A stretch of 64,000 nt of DNA from Arenicola marina (GCA_964019135.1 CAXHSH010000579.1:1-64000); one strand, 5' to 3'. Positions 47,047 to 59,530 are shown, counted from the first letter of the stretch. Translations and numbers: made by a program. The notes: generated by a model from the letters alone, not told the origin.

Positions 47047-47556
47047 TTTTTGCCGGTATCTTTGTTGCTTTTTAGGGGAAAACAATCGTAATAATCCGAT
47101 GAGCCGCAAACAGTTATTAGCCTGATGCGTAGGATGTCATGGCGTTTGAAATGGTGACGCATCCTCCTGCTCGGTCCGTGGCTAATGATGATACAAGGGA
47201 GAAAAACACTTGCGGCTCTTGCGATTGGGAATGGCCGCGGCTCACTTAATATTGAAGGTACAGAGCTGGGACCGGTTTCAAACGACGGGGAAAGGTAAAA
47301 TGTAGCGATAAGAATTGCTATTGGTTAAGTGGGTCGAGAATTTACGGCGCTAGAGGTTGATGTAACGGACCACCCCTTTTCATCCCGTTACAAATGATTA
47401 GTGCACGGCGAAATCTCACAGGCCCGCGATGGTTTGGGTATCGACGTTTGCTGAAGGGGTGCCACGTTTCTTATACAAATGCGTGCGGCGGCTGTTTATC
47501 ATGTCAGTTGAACGTGTCCATGTCATTTTGTAAGTCGAAGGTGGCGTTCATACGAC

Positions 47557-47676
47557 ATCTACGGCCATACCAGATTGAAAGCACCGGTTCTCGTCCGATC
47601 ACCGAAGTTAAGCAACGTCGGGCCCGGTTAGCACTTGGATGGGTGACCGCCTGGGAATACCGGGTGCTGTAGAATT
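47557..47676 (+). rRNA. 5S: 5S rRNA gene, unit 75 (type IV, T76C)
   Basis: Duplicate of unit 68, with the loop E change. T5-C-T terminator. Confidence 0.96.
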
Positions 47677-48186
47677 TTTCTGCCGGTATCTTTGTTGTTT
47701 TTTAGGGGAAAACAATCGTAATAATCCGATGAGCCGCAAACAATTATTAGCCTGATGCGTAGGATGTCAGAGCGTTTGAAATGGTGACGCGTCCTCCTGC
47801 TCGGTCCGTGGCTAATGATGATTCAAGGGAGAAAAACACTTGCGGCTCTTGCGATTGGGAATGGCCGCGGCTCACTTAATATTGAAGGTACAGAGCTGGG
47901 ACCGGTTTCAAACGACGGGGAAAGGTAAAATGTAGCGATAAGGATTGCTATTGGTTAAGTGGTTCGAGAATTTACGGCGCTAGAGGTTGCTGTAACGGAC
48001 CACCCCTTTTCATCCCGTTACAAATGATTAGTGCACGGCGAAATCTCACAGGCCCGCGATGGTTTGGGTATCGACGTTTGCTGAAGGGGTGCCACGTTTC
48101 TTATACAAATGCGTGCGGCGGCTGCTTATCATGTCAGTTGAACGTGTCCATGTCATTTTGTAAGTCGAAGGTGGCGTTCATACAAC

Positions 48187-48306
48187 ATCTACGGCCATAC
48201 TACGTTGAAAGCACCGGTTCCCGTCCGATCACCGAAGTTAAGCAACGTCGGGCCCGGTTAGTACTTGGATGGGTGACCGCCTGGGAATACCGGGTGCTGT
48301 AGAATT
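48187..48306 (+). rRNA. 5S: 5S rRNA gene, unit 76 (type II)
   Basis: Duplicate of unit 69. A at -3. T8 terminator. Confidence 0.97.
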
Positions 48307-48817
48307 TTTTTTGCCGGTATCTTTGTTGTTTTTTAGGGGAAAACAATCGTAATAATCCGATGAGCCGCAAACAATTATTAGCCTGATGCGTAGGATGTCC
48401 GAGCGTTTGAAATGGTGACGCATCCTCCTGCTCGGTCCGTGGCTAATGATGATTCAAGGAAGAAAAACACTTGCGGCTCTTGCGATTGGGAATGGCCGCG
48501 GCTCACTTAATATTGAAGGTACAGAGCTGGGACCGGTTTCAAACGACGGGGAAAGGTAAAATGTAGCGATAAGGATTGCTATTGGTTAAGTGGGTCGAGA
48601 ATTTACGGCGCTAGAGGTTGATGTAACGGACCACCCCTTTTCATCCCGTTACAAATGATTAGTGCACGGCGAAATCTCACAGGCCCGCGATGGTTTGGGT
48701 ATCGACGTTTGCTGAAGGGGTGCCACGTTTCTTATACAAATGCATGCGGCGGCTGCTTATCATGTCAGTTGAACGTGTCCATGTCATTTTGTAAGTCGAA
48801 GGTGGCGTTTATACGAC

Positions 48818-48937
48818 ATCTACGGCCATACCAGGTTGAAAGCACCGGTTCTCGTCCGATCACCGAAGTTAAGCAACGTCGGGCCCGGTTAGTACTTGGA
48901 TGGGTGAACGCCTGGGAATACCGGGTGCTGTAGAATT
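48818..48937 (+). rRNA. 5S: 5S rRNA gene, unit 77 (type III, C91A)
   Basis: Duplicate of unit 70, including tgcatgcgg. T5-C-T terminator. Confidence 0.96.
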
Positions 48938-49447
48938 TTTCTGCCGGTATCTTTGTTGCTTTTTAGGGGAAAACAATCGTAATAATCCGATGAGCCGCAA
49001 ACAATTATTAGCCTGATGCGTAGGATGTCAGAGCGTTTGAAATGGTGACGCGTCCTTCTGCTCGGTCCGTGGCTAATGATGATTCAAGGGAGAAAAACAC
49101 TTGCGGCTCTTGCGATTGAGAATGGCCGCGGCTCACTTAATATTGAAGGTACAGAGCTGGGACCGGTTTCAAACGACGGGGAAAGGTAAAATGTAGCGAA
49201 AAGGATTGCTATTGGTTAAGTGGGTCGAGAATTTACGGCGCTAGAGGTTGCTGTAACGGACCACCCCTTTTCATCCCGTTACAAATGATTAGTGCACGGC
49301 GAAATCTCACAGGCCCGCGATTTTTTGGGTATCGACGTTTGCTGAAGGGGTGCCAAGTTTCTTATACAAATGCGTGCGGCGGCTGCTTATCATGTCAGTT
49401 GAACGTGTCCATGTCATTTTGTAAGTCGAAGGTGGCGTTCATACGAC

Positions 49448-49567
49448 ATCTACGGCCATACCAGATTGAAAGCACCGGTTCTCGTCCGATCACCGAAGTT
49501 AAGCAACGTCGGGCCCGGTTAGTACTTGGATGGGTGACCGCCTGGGAATACCGGGTGCTGTAGAATT
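49448..49567 (+). rRNA. 5S: 5S rRNA gene, unit 78 (type IV)
   Basis: Duplicate of unit 71, including ccaagtttc. T7 terminator. Confidence 0.97.
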
Positions 49568-50077
49568 TTTTTGCCGGTATCTTTGTTGTTTTTTAGGGGA
49601 AAACAATCGTAATAATCCGATGAGCCGCAAACAATTATTAGCCTGATGCGTAGGATGTCAGAGCGTTTGAAATGGTGACGCACCCTCCTGCTCGGTCCGT
49701 GGCTAATGATGATTCAAGGGAGAAAAACACTTGCGGCTCTTGCGATTGGGAATGGCCGCGGCTCACATAATATTGAAGGTACAGAGCTGGGACCGGTTTC
49801 AAACGACGGGGAAAGGTAAAGTGTAGCGATAAGGATTGCTATTGGTTAAGTGGGTCGAGAATTTACGGCGCTAGAGTTTGCTGTAACGGACCACCCCTTT
49901 TCATCCCGTTACAAATGATTAGTGCACGGCGAAATCTCACAGGCCCGCGATGGTTTGAGTATCGACGTTTGCTGAAGGGGTGCCACGTTTCTTATACAAA
50001 TGCGTGCGGCGGCTGCTTATCATGTCAGTTGAACGTGTCCATGTCATTTTGTAAGTCGAAGGTGGCGTTCATACAAC

Positions 50078-50197
50078 ATCTACGGCCATACCAGGTTGAA
50101 AGCACCGGTTCTCGTCCGATCACCGAAGTTAAGCAACGTCGGGCCCGGTTAGTACTTGGATGGGTGACCGCCTGGGAATACCGGGTGCTGTAGAATT
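50078..50197 (+). rRNA. 5S: 5S rRNA gene, unit 79 (type III)
   Basis: Duplicate of unit 72. A at -3. T5-C-T terminator. Confidence 0.97.
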
Positions 50198-50707
50198 TTT
50201 CTGCCGGTATCTTTGTTGTTTTTTAGGGGAAAACAATCGTAATAATCCTATGAGCCGCAAGCAATTATTAGCCTGATGCGTAGGATGTCAGAGCGTTTGA
50301 AATGGTGACGCATCCTCCTGCTCGGTCCGTGGCTAATGATGATTCAAGGGAGAAAAACACTTGCGGCTCTTGCGATTGGGAATGGCCGCGGCTCACATAA
50401 TATTGAAGGTACAGAGCTGGGACCAGTTTCAAACGACGGGGAAAGGTAAAGTGTAGCGATAAGGATTGCTATTGGTTAAGTGGGTCGAGAATATCCGGCG
50501 CTAGAGGTTGCTGTAACGGACCACCCCTTTTCATCCCGTTACAAATGATTAGTGCACGGCGAAATCTCACAGGCCCGCGATGGTGTGAGTATCGACGTTT
50601 GCTGAAGGGGTGCCACGTTTCTTATACAAATGCGTGCGGCGGCTGCTTATCATGTCAGTTGAACGTGTCCATGTCATTTTGTAAGTCGAAGGTGGCGTTA
50701 ATACGAC

Positions 50708-50827
50708 ATCTACGGCCATACCAGGTTGAAAGCACCGGTTCTCGTCCGATCACCGAAGTTAAGCAACGTCGGGCCCGGTTAGTACTTGGATGGGTGAACG
50801 CCTGGGAATACCGGGTGCTGTAGAATT
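50708..50827 (+). rRNA. 5S: 5S rRNA gene, unit 80 (type III, C91A)
   Basis: Helix II clash and loss of the loop D closing pair. T7 terminator. The spacer has gaatatccgg, unique. Confidence 0.96.
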
Positions 50828-51337
50828 TTTTTGCCGGTATCTTTGTTGTTTTTTAGGGGTAAACAATCGTAATAATCCGATGAGCCGCAAACAATTATTA
50901 GCCTGATGCGTAGGATGTCAGAGCGTTTGAAATGGTGACGCATCCTCCTGCTCGGTCCGTGGCTAATGATGATTCAAGGGAGAAAAACACTTGCGGCTCT
51001 TGCGATTGGGAATGGCCGCGGCTCACATAATATTGAAGGTACAGAGCTGGGACCGGTTTCAAACGACGGGGAAAGGTAAAATGTAGCGATAAGGATTGCT
51101 ATTGGTTAAGTGGGTCGAGAATTTACGGCGCTAGAGGTTGATGTAACGGACCACCCCTTTTCATCCCGTTACAAATGATTAGTGCACGGCGAAATCTCAC
51201 AGGCCCGCGATGGTTTGGGTATCGACGTTTGCTGAAGGGGTGCCACGTTTCTTATACAAATGCGTGCGGCGGCTGCTTATCATGTCAGTTGAACGTGTCC
51301 ATGTCATTTTGTAAGTCGAAGGTGGCGTTCATACGAC

Positions 51338-51457
51338 ATCTACGGCCATACTACGTTGAAAGCACCGGTTCCCGTCCGACCACCGAAGTTAAGCAACGTC
51401 GGGCCCGGTTAGTACTTGGATGGGTGACCGCCTGGGAATAGCGGGTGCTGTAGAATT
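51338..51457 (+). rRNA. 5S: 5S rRNA gene, unit 81 (type II, T43C, C104G)
   Basis: Helix II complete. C104G, seen only here, breaks the G71-C104 pair at the loop E end of helix V. T43C in loop C. T8 terminator. Confidence 0.96.
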
Positions 51458-51968
51458 TTTTTTGCCGGTATCTTTGTAGTTTTTTAGGGGAAAACAATCG
51501 TAATAATCCGATGAGCCGCAAACAATTATTAGCCTGATGCGTAGGATGTCCGAGCGTTTGAAATGGTGACGCATCCTCCTGCTCGGTCCGTGGCTAATGA
51601 TGATTCAAGAGAGAAAAACACTTGCGGCTCTTGCGATTGGGAATGGCCGCGGCTCACTTAATATTGAAGGTACAGAGCTGGGACCGGTTTCAAACGACGG
51701 GGAAAGGTAAAATGTAGCGATAAGGATTGCTATTGGTTAAGTGGGTCGAGAATTTACGGCGCTAGAGGTTGATGTAACGGACCACCCCTTTTCATCCCAT
51801 TACAAATGATTAGTGCACGGCGAAATCTCACAGGCCCGCGATGGTTTGGGTATCGACGTTTGCTGAAGGGGTGCCACGTTTCTTATACAAATGCGTGCGG
51901 CGGCTGCTTATCATGTCAGTTGAACGTGTCCATGTCATTTTGTAAGTCGAAGGTGGCGTTCATACGAC

Positions 51969-52088
51969 ATCTACGGCCATACCACGTTGAAAGCACCGGT
52001 TCTCGTCCGATCACCGAAGTTAAGCAACGTCGGGCCTGGTTAGTACTTGGATGGGTGACCGCCTGGGAATACCGGGTGCTGTAGAATT
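51969..52088 (+). rRNA. 5S: 5S rRNA gene, unit 82 (type I, C69T)
   Basis: Helix II canonical. C69T, seen only here, turns C69-G106 into a U-G wobble. T7 terminator. Confidence 0.96.
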
Positions 52089-52598
52089 TTTTTGCCGGTA
52101 TCTTTGTTGCTTTTTAGGGGAAAACAATCGTAATAATCCGATGAGCCGCAAACAGTTATTAGCCTGATGCGTAGGATGTCATGGCGTTTGAAATGGTGAC
52201 GCATCCTCCTGCTCGGTCCGTGGCTAATGATGATACAAGGGAGAAAAACACTTGCGGCTCTTGCGATTGGGAATGGCCGCGGCTCACTTAATATTGAAGG
52301 TATAGAGCTGGGACCGGTTTCCAACGACGGGGAAAGGTAAAGTGTAGCGATAAGGATTGCTATTGGTTAAGTGGGTCGAGAATTTCCGGCGCTAGAGGTT
52401 GCTGTAACGGACCACCCCTTTTCATCCCGTTACAAATGATTAGTGCACGGCGAAATCTCACAGGCCCGCGATGGTGTGAGTATCGACGTTTGCTGAAGGG
52501 GTGCCACGTTTCTTATACAAATGCGTGCGGCGGCTGCTTATCATGTCAGTTGAACGTGTCCATGTCATTTTGTAAGTCGAAGGTGGCGTTAATACGAC

Positions 52599-52718
52599 AT
52601 CTACGGCCATACCAGGTTGAAAGCACCGGTTCTCGTCCGATCACCGAAGTTAAGCAACGTCGGGCCCGGTTAGTACTTGGATGGGTGAACGCCTGGGAAT
52701 ACCGGGTGCTGTAGAATT
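52599..52718 (+). rRNA. 5S: 5S rRNA gene, unit 83 (type III, C91A)
   Basis: Same gene allele as unit 53. T7 terminator. Its spacer is a hybrid of two kinds with the switch near 52335. Confidence 0.96.
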
Positions 52719-53228
52719 TTTTTGCCGGTATCTTTGTTGTTTTTTAGGGGTAAACAATCGTAATAATCCGATGAGCCGCAAACAATTATTAGCCTGATGC
52801 GTAGGATGTCAGAGCGTTTGAAATGGTGACGCATCCTCCTGCTCGGTCCGTGGCTAATGATGATTCAAGGGAGAAAAACACTTGCGGCTCTTGCGATTGG
52901 GAATGGCCGCGGCTCACATAATATTGAAGGTACAGAGCTGGGACCGGTTTCAAACGACGGGGAAAGGTAAAATGTAGCGATAAGGATTGCTATTGGTTAA
53001 GTGGGTCGAGAATTTACGGCGCTAGAGGTTGATGTAACGGACCACCCCTTTTCATCCCGTTACAAATGATTAGTGCACGGCGAAATCTCACAGGCCCGCG
53101 ATGGTTTGGGTATCGACGTTTGCTGAAGGGGTGCCACGTTTCTTATACAAATGCGTGCGGCGGCTGCTTATCATGTCAGTTGAACGTGTCCATGTCATTT
53201 TGTAAGTCGAAGTTGGCGTTCATACGAC

Positions 53229-53348
53229 ATCTACGGCCATACTACGTTGAAAGCACCGGTTCCCGTCCGACCACCGAAGTTAAGCAACGTCGGGCCCGGT
53301 TAGTACTTGGATGGGTGACCGCCTGGGAATACCGGGTGCTGTAGAATT
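53229..53348 (+). rRNA. 5S: 5S rRNA gene, unit 84 (type II, T43C)
   Basis: Counterpart of unit 54, including gaagttggcg upstream. T8 terminator. Confidence 0.97.
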
Positions 53349-53859
53349 TTTTTTGCCGGTATCTTTGTAGTTTTTTAGGGGAAAACAATCGTAATAATCC
53401 GATGAGCCGCAAACAATTATTAGCCTGATGCGTAGGATGTCCGAGCGTTTGAAATGGTGACGCATCCTCCTGCTCGGTCCGTGGCTAATGATGATTCAAG
53501 AGAGAATAACACTTGCGGCTCTTGCGATTGGGAATGGCCGCGGCTCACTTAATATTGAAGGTACAGAGCTGGGACCGGTTTCAAACGACGGGGAAAGGTA
53601 AAATGTAGCGATCAGGATTGCTATTGGTTAAGTGGGTCGAGAATTTACGGCGCTAGAGGTTGATGTAACGGACCACCCCTTTTCATCCCATTACAAATGA
53701 TTAGTGCACGGCGAAATCTCACAGGCCCGCGATGGTTTGGGTATCGACGTTTGCTGAAGGGGTGCCACGTTTCTTATACAAATGCGTGCGGCGGCTGCTT
53801 ATCATGTCAGTTGAACGTGTCCATGTCATTTTGTAAGTCGAAGGTGGCGTTCATACGAC

Positions 53860-53979
53860 ATCTACGGCCATACCACGTTGAAAGCACCGGTTCTCGTCCG
53901 ATCACCGAAGTTAAGCAACGTCGGGCCCGGTTACTACTTGGATGGGTGACCGCCTGGGAATACCGGGTGCTGTAGAATT
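53860..53979 (+). rRNA. 5S: 5S rRNA gene, unit 85 (type I, G75C)
   Basis: Counterpart of unit 55 with the loop E change, but with the normal G at -3. T7 terminator. Confidence 0.96.
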
Positions 53980-54489
53980 TTTTTGCCGGTATCTTTGTTG
54001 CTTTTTAGGGGAAAACAATCGTAATAATCCGATGAGCCGCAAACAGTTATTAGCCTGATGCGTAGGATGTCATGGCGTTTGAAATGGTGACGCATCCTCC
54101 TGCTCGGTCCGTGGCTAATGATGATACAAGGGAGAAAAACACTTGCGGCTCTTGCGATTGGGAATGGCCGCGGCTCACTTAATATTGAAGGTACAGAGCT
54201 GGGACCGGTTTCCAACGACGGGGAAAGGTAAAATGTAGCGATAAGGATTGCTATTGGTTAAGTGGGTCGAGAATTTACGGCGCTAGAGGTTGATGTAACG
54301 GACCACCCCTTTTCATCCCATTACAAATGATTAGTGCACGGCGAAATCTCACAGGCCCGCGATGGTTTGAGTATCGACGTTTGCTGAAGGGGTGCCACGT
54401 TTCTTATACAAATGCGTGCGGCGGCTGCTTATCATGTCAGTTGAACGTGTCCATGTCATTTTGTAAGTCGAAGGTTGCGTTCATACGAC

Positions 54490-54609
54490 ATCTACGGCCA
54501 TACCAGGTTGAAAGCACCGGTTCTCGTCCGATCACCGAAGTTAAGCAACGTCGGGCCCGGTTAGTACTTGGATGGGTGACCGCCTGGGAATACCGGGTGC
54601 TGTAGATTT
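54490..54609 (+). rRNA. 5S: 5S rRNA gene, unit 86 (type III, A118T)
   Basis: Counterpart of unit 56. T9 terminator. Confidence 0.97.
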
Positions 54610-55120
54610 TTTTTTGCCGGTATCTTTGTTGTTTTTTAGGGGAAAACAATCGTAATAATCCGATGAGCCGCAAACAGTTATTAGCCTGATGCGTAGGATG
54701 TCAGAGCGTTTGAAATGGTGACGCATCCTCCTGCTCGGTCCGTGGCTAATGATGATTCAAGGAAGAAAAACACTTGCTGCTCTGGCGATTGGGAATGGCC
54801 GCGGCTCACTTAATATTGAAGGTACAGAGCTGGAACCGGTTTCAAACGACGGGGAAAGGTAACATGTAGCGATAAGGATTGCTATTGGTTAAGTGGGTCG
54901 AGAATTTACGGCGCTAGATGTTGCTGTAACGGACCACCCCTTTTCATCCCGTTACAAATGATTAGAGCACGGCGAAATCTCACAGGCCCGCGATGGTTTG
55001 GGTATCGACGTTTGCTGAAGGGGTGCCACGTTTCTTATACAAATGCGTGCGGCGGCTGCTTATCATGTCAGTTGAACGTGTCCATGTCATTTTGTAAGTC
55101 GAAGGTGGCGTTCATACGAC

Positions 55121-55240
55121 ATCTACGGCCATACCACGTTGAAAGCACCGGTTCTCGTCCGATCACCGAAGTTAAGCAACGTCGGGCCCGGTTCGTACTT
55201 GGATGGGTGACCGCCTGGGAATACCGGGTGCTGTAGAATT
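55121..55240 (+). rRNA. 5S: 5S rRNA gene, unit 87 (type I, A74C)
   Basis: Counterpart of unit 57 with the loop E change. The T7 run is followed by ccgg, one G lost, giving a 629-bp unit. Confidence 0.96.
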
Positions 55241-55749
55241 TTTTTCCGGTATCTTTGTTGCTTTTTAGGGGAAAACAATCGTAATAATCCGATGAGCCGC
55301 AAACAGTTATTAGCCTGATGCGTAGGATGTCATGGCGTTTGAAATGGTGACGCATCCTCCTGCTCGGTCCGTGGCTAATGATGATACAAGGGAGAAAAAC
55401 ACTTGCGGCTCTTGCGATTGGGAATGGCCGCGGCTCACTTAATATTGAAGGTACAGAGCTGGGACCGGTTTCAAACGACGGGGAAAGGTAAAATGTAGCG
55501 ATAAGGATTGCTATTGGTTTAGTGGGTCGAGAATTTACGGCGCTAGAGGTTGATGTAACGGACCACCCCTTTTCATCCCGTTACAAATGATTAGTGCACG
55601 GCGAAATCTCACAGGCCCGCGATGGTTTGGGTATCGACGTTTGCTGAAGGGGTGCCACGTTTCTTATACAAATGCGTGCGGCGGCTGCTTATCATGTCAG
55701 TTGAACGTGTCCATGTCATTTTGTAAGTCGAAGGTGGCGTTTATACGAC

Positions 55750-55869
55750 ATCTACGGCCATACCAGGTTGAAAGCACCGGTTCTCGTCCGATCACCGAAG
55801 TTAAGCAACGTCGGGCCCGGTTAGTACTTGGATGAGTGAACGCCTGGGAATACCGGGTGCTGTAGAATT
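55750..55869 (+). rRNA. 5S: 5S rRNA gene, unit 88 (type III, G86A, C91A)
   Basis: Counterpart of unit 58, with the A86-A91 mismatch. T7 terminator. The spacer has ggtttagtggg. Candidate pseudogene. Confidence 0.95.
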
Positions 55870-56379
55870 TTTTTGCCGGTATCTTTGTTGCTTTTTAGGG
55901 GAAAACAATCGTAATAATCCGATGAGCCGCAAACAGTTATTAGCCTGATGCGTAGGATGTCAGAGCGTTTGAAATGGTGACGCATCCTCCTGCTCGGTCC
56001 GTGGCTAATGATGATTCAAGGGAGAAAAACACTTGCGGCTCTTGCGATTGGGAATGGCCGCGGCTCACTTAATATTGAAGGTACAGAGCTGGGACCGGTT
56101 TCAAACGACGGGGAAAGGTAAAATGTAACGATAAGGATTGCTATTGGTTAAGTGGGTCGAGAATTTACGGCGCTAGAGGTTGCTGTAACGGACCACCCCT
56201 TTTCATCCCGTTACAAATGATTAGTGCACGGCGAAATCTCACAGGCCCGCGATGGTTTGGGTATCGACGTTTGCTGAAGGGGTGCCACGTTTCTTATACA
56301 AATGCGTGCGGCGGCTGCTTATCATGTCAGTTGAACGTGTCCATGTCATTTTGTAAGTCGAAGGTGGCGTTCATACGAC

Positions 56380-56499
56380 ATCTACGGCCATACCAGATTG
56401 AAAGCACCGGTTCTCGTCCGATCACCGAAGTTAAGCAACGTCGGGCCCGGTTAGTACTTGGATGGGTGACCGCCTGGGAATACCGGGTGCTGTAGATTT
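56380..56499 (+). rRNA. 5S: 5S rRNA gene, unit 89 (type IV, A118T)
   Basis: Counterpart of unit 59. T9 terminator. Confidence 0.97.
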
Positions 56500-57010
56500 T
56501 TTTTTGCCGGTATCTTTGTTGTTTTTTAGGGGAAAACAATCGTAATAATCCGATGAGCCGCAAACAGTTATTAGCCTGATGCGTAGGATGTCAGAGCGTT
56601 TGAAATGGTGACGCATCCTCCTGCTCGGTCCGTGGCTATTGATGATTCAAGGAAGAAAAACACTTGCGGCTCTTGCGATTGGGAATGGCCGCGGCTCACT
56701 TAATATTGAAGGTACAGAGCTGGAACCGGTTTCAAACGACGGGGAAAGGTAACATGTAGCGATAAGGATTGCTATTGGTTAAGTGGGTCGAGAATTTACG
56801 GCGCTAGATGTTGCTGTAACGGACCACCCCTTTTCATCCCGTTACAAATGATTAGTGCACGGCGAAATCTCACAGGCCCGCGATGGTTTGGGTATCGACG
56901 TTTGCTGAAGGGGTGCCACGTTTCTTATACAAATGCGTGCGGCGGCTGCTTATCATGTCAGTTGAACGTGTCCATGTCATTTTGTAAGTCGAAGGTGGCG
57001 TTCATACGAC

Positions 57011-57130
57011 ATCTACGGCCATACCAGATTGAAAGCACCGGTTCTCGTCCGATCACCGAAGTTAAGCAACGTCGGGCCCGGTTAGTACTTGGATGGGTGA
57101 CCGCCTGGGAATACCGGGTGCTGTAGAATT
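57011..57130 (+). rRNA. 5S: 5S rRNA gene, unit 90 (type IV)
   Basis: Counterpart of unit 60, but the spacer has gctattgg, so the gctactgg change in 60/65 arose after the 11-kb duplication or was converted away here. T5-C-T terminator. Confidence 0.97.
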
Positions 57131-57640
57131 TTTCTGCCGGTATCTTTGTTGCTTTTTAGGGGAAAACAATCGTAATAATCCGATGAGCCGCAAACAGTTA
57201 TTAGCCTGATGCGTAGGATGTCAGAGCGTTTGAAATGGTGACGCGTCCTCCTGCTCGGTCCGTGGCTAATGATGATTCAAGGGAGAAAAACAATTGCGGC
57301 TCTTGCGATTGGGAATGGCCGCGGCTCACTTAATATTGAAGGTACAGAGCTGGGACCGGTTTCAAACGACGGGGAAAGGTAAAATGTAGCGATAAGGATT
57401 GCTATTGGTTAAGTGGGTCGAGAATTTACGGCGCTAGAGGTTGATGTAACGGACCACCCCTTTTCATCCCGTTACAAATGATTAGTGCACGGCGAAATCT
57501 CACAGGCCCGCGATGGTTTGGGTATCGACGTTTGCTGAAGGGGTGCCACGTTTCTTATACAAATGCGTGCGGCGGCTGCTTATCATGTCAGTTGAACGTG
57601 TCCATGTCATTTTGTAAGTCGAAGGTTGCGTTCATACGAC

Positions 57641-57760
57641 ATCTACGGCCATACCAGGTTGAAAGCACCGGTTCTCGTCCGATCACCGAAGTTAAGCAAC
57701 GTCGGGCCCGGTTAGTACTTGGATGGGTGACCGCCTGGGAATACCGGGTGCTGTAGATTT
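57641..57760 (+). rRNA. 5S: 5S rRNA gene, unit 91 (type III, A118T)
   Basis: Counterpart of unit 61, with ctattggtt instead of ctattagtt. T9 terminator. Confidence 0.97.
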
Positions 57761-58271
57761 TTTTTTGCCGGTATCTTTGTTGTTTTTTAGGGGAAAACAA
57801 TCGTAATAATCCGATGAGCCGCAAACAGTTATTAGCCTGATGCGTAGGATGTCAGAGCGTTTGAAATGGTGACGCATCCTCCTGCTCGGTCCGTGGCTAT
57901 TGATGATTCAAGGAAGAAAAACACTTGCGGCTCTTGCGATTGGGAATGGCCGCGGCTCACTTAATATTGAAGGTACAGAGCTGGAACCGGTTTCAAACGA
58001 CGGGGAAAGGTAACATGTAGCGATAAGGATTGCTATTGGTTAAGTGGGTTGAGAATTTACGGCGCTAGATGTTGCTGTAACGGACCACCCCTTTTCATCC
58101 CGTTACAAATGATTAGTGCACGGCGAAATCTCACAGGCCCGCGATGGTTTGGGTATCGACGTTTGCTGAAGGGGTGCCACGTTTCTTATACAAATGCGTG
58201 CGGCGGCTGCTTATCATGTCAGTTGAACGTGTCCATGTCATTTTGTAAGTCGAAGGTGGCGTTCATATGAC

Positions 58272-58391
58272 ATCTACGGCCATACCACGTTGAAAGCACC
58301 GGTTCTCGTCCGATCACCGAAGTTAAGCAACGTCGGGCCCGGTTAGTACTTGGATGGGTGACCGCCTGGGAATACCGGGTGCTGTAGAATT
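58272..58391 (+). rRNA. 5S: 5S rRNA gene, unit 92 (type I, broken terminator)
   Basis: Canonical RNA with T at -4. The terminator is T3-C-T3, below the four T residues Pol III normally needs. The backup T5 run lies about 20 bp downstream. Confidence 0.96.
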
Positions 58392-58396
58392 TCTTT
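58390..58396 (+). terminator. Interrupted Pol III terminator of unit 92
   Basis: The sequence is tttcttt, where the related unit 62 has T7. Readthrough would give a 3' extension ending at the T5 run near 58413-58417. Confidence 0.8.
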
Positions 58397-58901
58397 GCCG
58401 GTATCTTTGTTGCTTTTTAGGGGAAAACAATCGTAATAATCCGATGAGCCGCAAACAGTTATTAGCCTGATGCGTAGGATGTCATGGCGTTTGAAATGGT
58501 GACGCATCCTCCTGCTCGGTCCGTGGCTAATGATGATACAAGGGAGAAAAACACTTGCGGCTCTTGCGATTGGGAATGGCCGCGGCTCACTTAATATTGA
58601 AGGTACAGAGCTGGGACCGGTTTCAAACGACGGGGAAAGGTAAAATGTAGCGATAAGAATTGCTATTGGTTAAGTGGGTCGAGAATTTACGGCGCTAGAG
58701 GTTGATGTAACGGACCACCCCTTTTCATCCCGTTACAAATGATTAGTGCACGGCGAAATCTCACAGGCCCGCGATGGTTTGGGTATCGACGTTTGCTGAA
58801 GGGGTGCCACGTTTCTTATACAAATGCGTGCGGCGGCTGCTTATCATGTCAGTTGAACGTGTCCATGTCATTTTGTAAGTCGAAGGTGGCGTTCATACGA
58901 C

Positions 58902-59021
58902 ATCTACGGCCATACCACGTTGAAAGCACCGGTTCTCGTCCGATCACCGAAGTTAAGCAACGTCGGGCCCGGTTCGTACTTGGATGGGTGACCGCCTGGG
59001 AATACCGGGTGCTGTAGAATT
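58902..59021 (+). rRNA. 5S: 5S rRNA gene, unit 93 (type I, A74C), extra unit
   Basis: Has the gene and terminator of unit 87 (A74C, T7 followed by ccgg) but the upstream spacer of the unit 68/99 kind (gataagaattg). It has no counterpart in the first 11-kb copy and is the junction of the 3781-bp duplication. Confidence 0.96.
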
Positions 59022-59530
59022 TTTTTCCGGTATCTTTGTTGCTTTTTAGGGGAAAACAATCGTAATAATCCGATGAGCCGCAAACAGTTATTAGCCTGAT
59101 GCGTAGGATGTCATGGCGTTTGAAATGGTGACGCATCCTCCTGCTCGGTCCGTGGCTAATGATGATACAAGGGAGAAAAACACTTGCGGCTCTTGCGATT
59201 GGGAATGGCCGCGGCTCACTTAATATTGAAGGTACAGAGCTGGGACCGGTTTCAAACGACGGGGAAAGGTAAAATGTAGCGATAAGGATTGCTATTGGTT
59301 TAGTGGGTCGAGAATTTACGGCGCTAGAGGTTGATGTAACGGACCACCCCTTTTCATCCCGTTACAAATGATTAGTGCACGGCGAAATCTCACAGGCCCG
59401 CGATGGTTTGGGTATCGACGTTTGCTGAAGGGGTGCCACGTTTCTTATACAAATGCGTGCGGCGGCTGCTTATCATGTCAGTTGAACGTGTCCATGTCAT
59501 TTTGTAAGTCGAAGGTGGCGTTTATACGAC

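Larger units (their letters stand above)
41765..50692 (+). repeat. Seven-unit block with period 4412
   Basis: About 41765-46280 matches 46177-50692 (units 66-72 and 73-79). Shared marks include T76C (68/75), caa at -4 to -2 (69/76 and 72/79), tgcatgcgg (70/77) and ccaagtttc (71/78). The left end is set by gtttggg against gtgtgag before units 66 and 73. Confidence 0.85.
50494..54226 (+). repeat. Three-unit block with period 1891
   Basis: Units 80-82 and 83-85 repeat at offset 1891 (III with C91A, II with T43C, I). About 50494-52335 corresponds to 52385-54226. Each copy has its own single changes: C104G and C69T in the first, G75C in the second. Units 53-55 are a third version at offset 17019 from the first. 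Confidence 0.8.
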
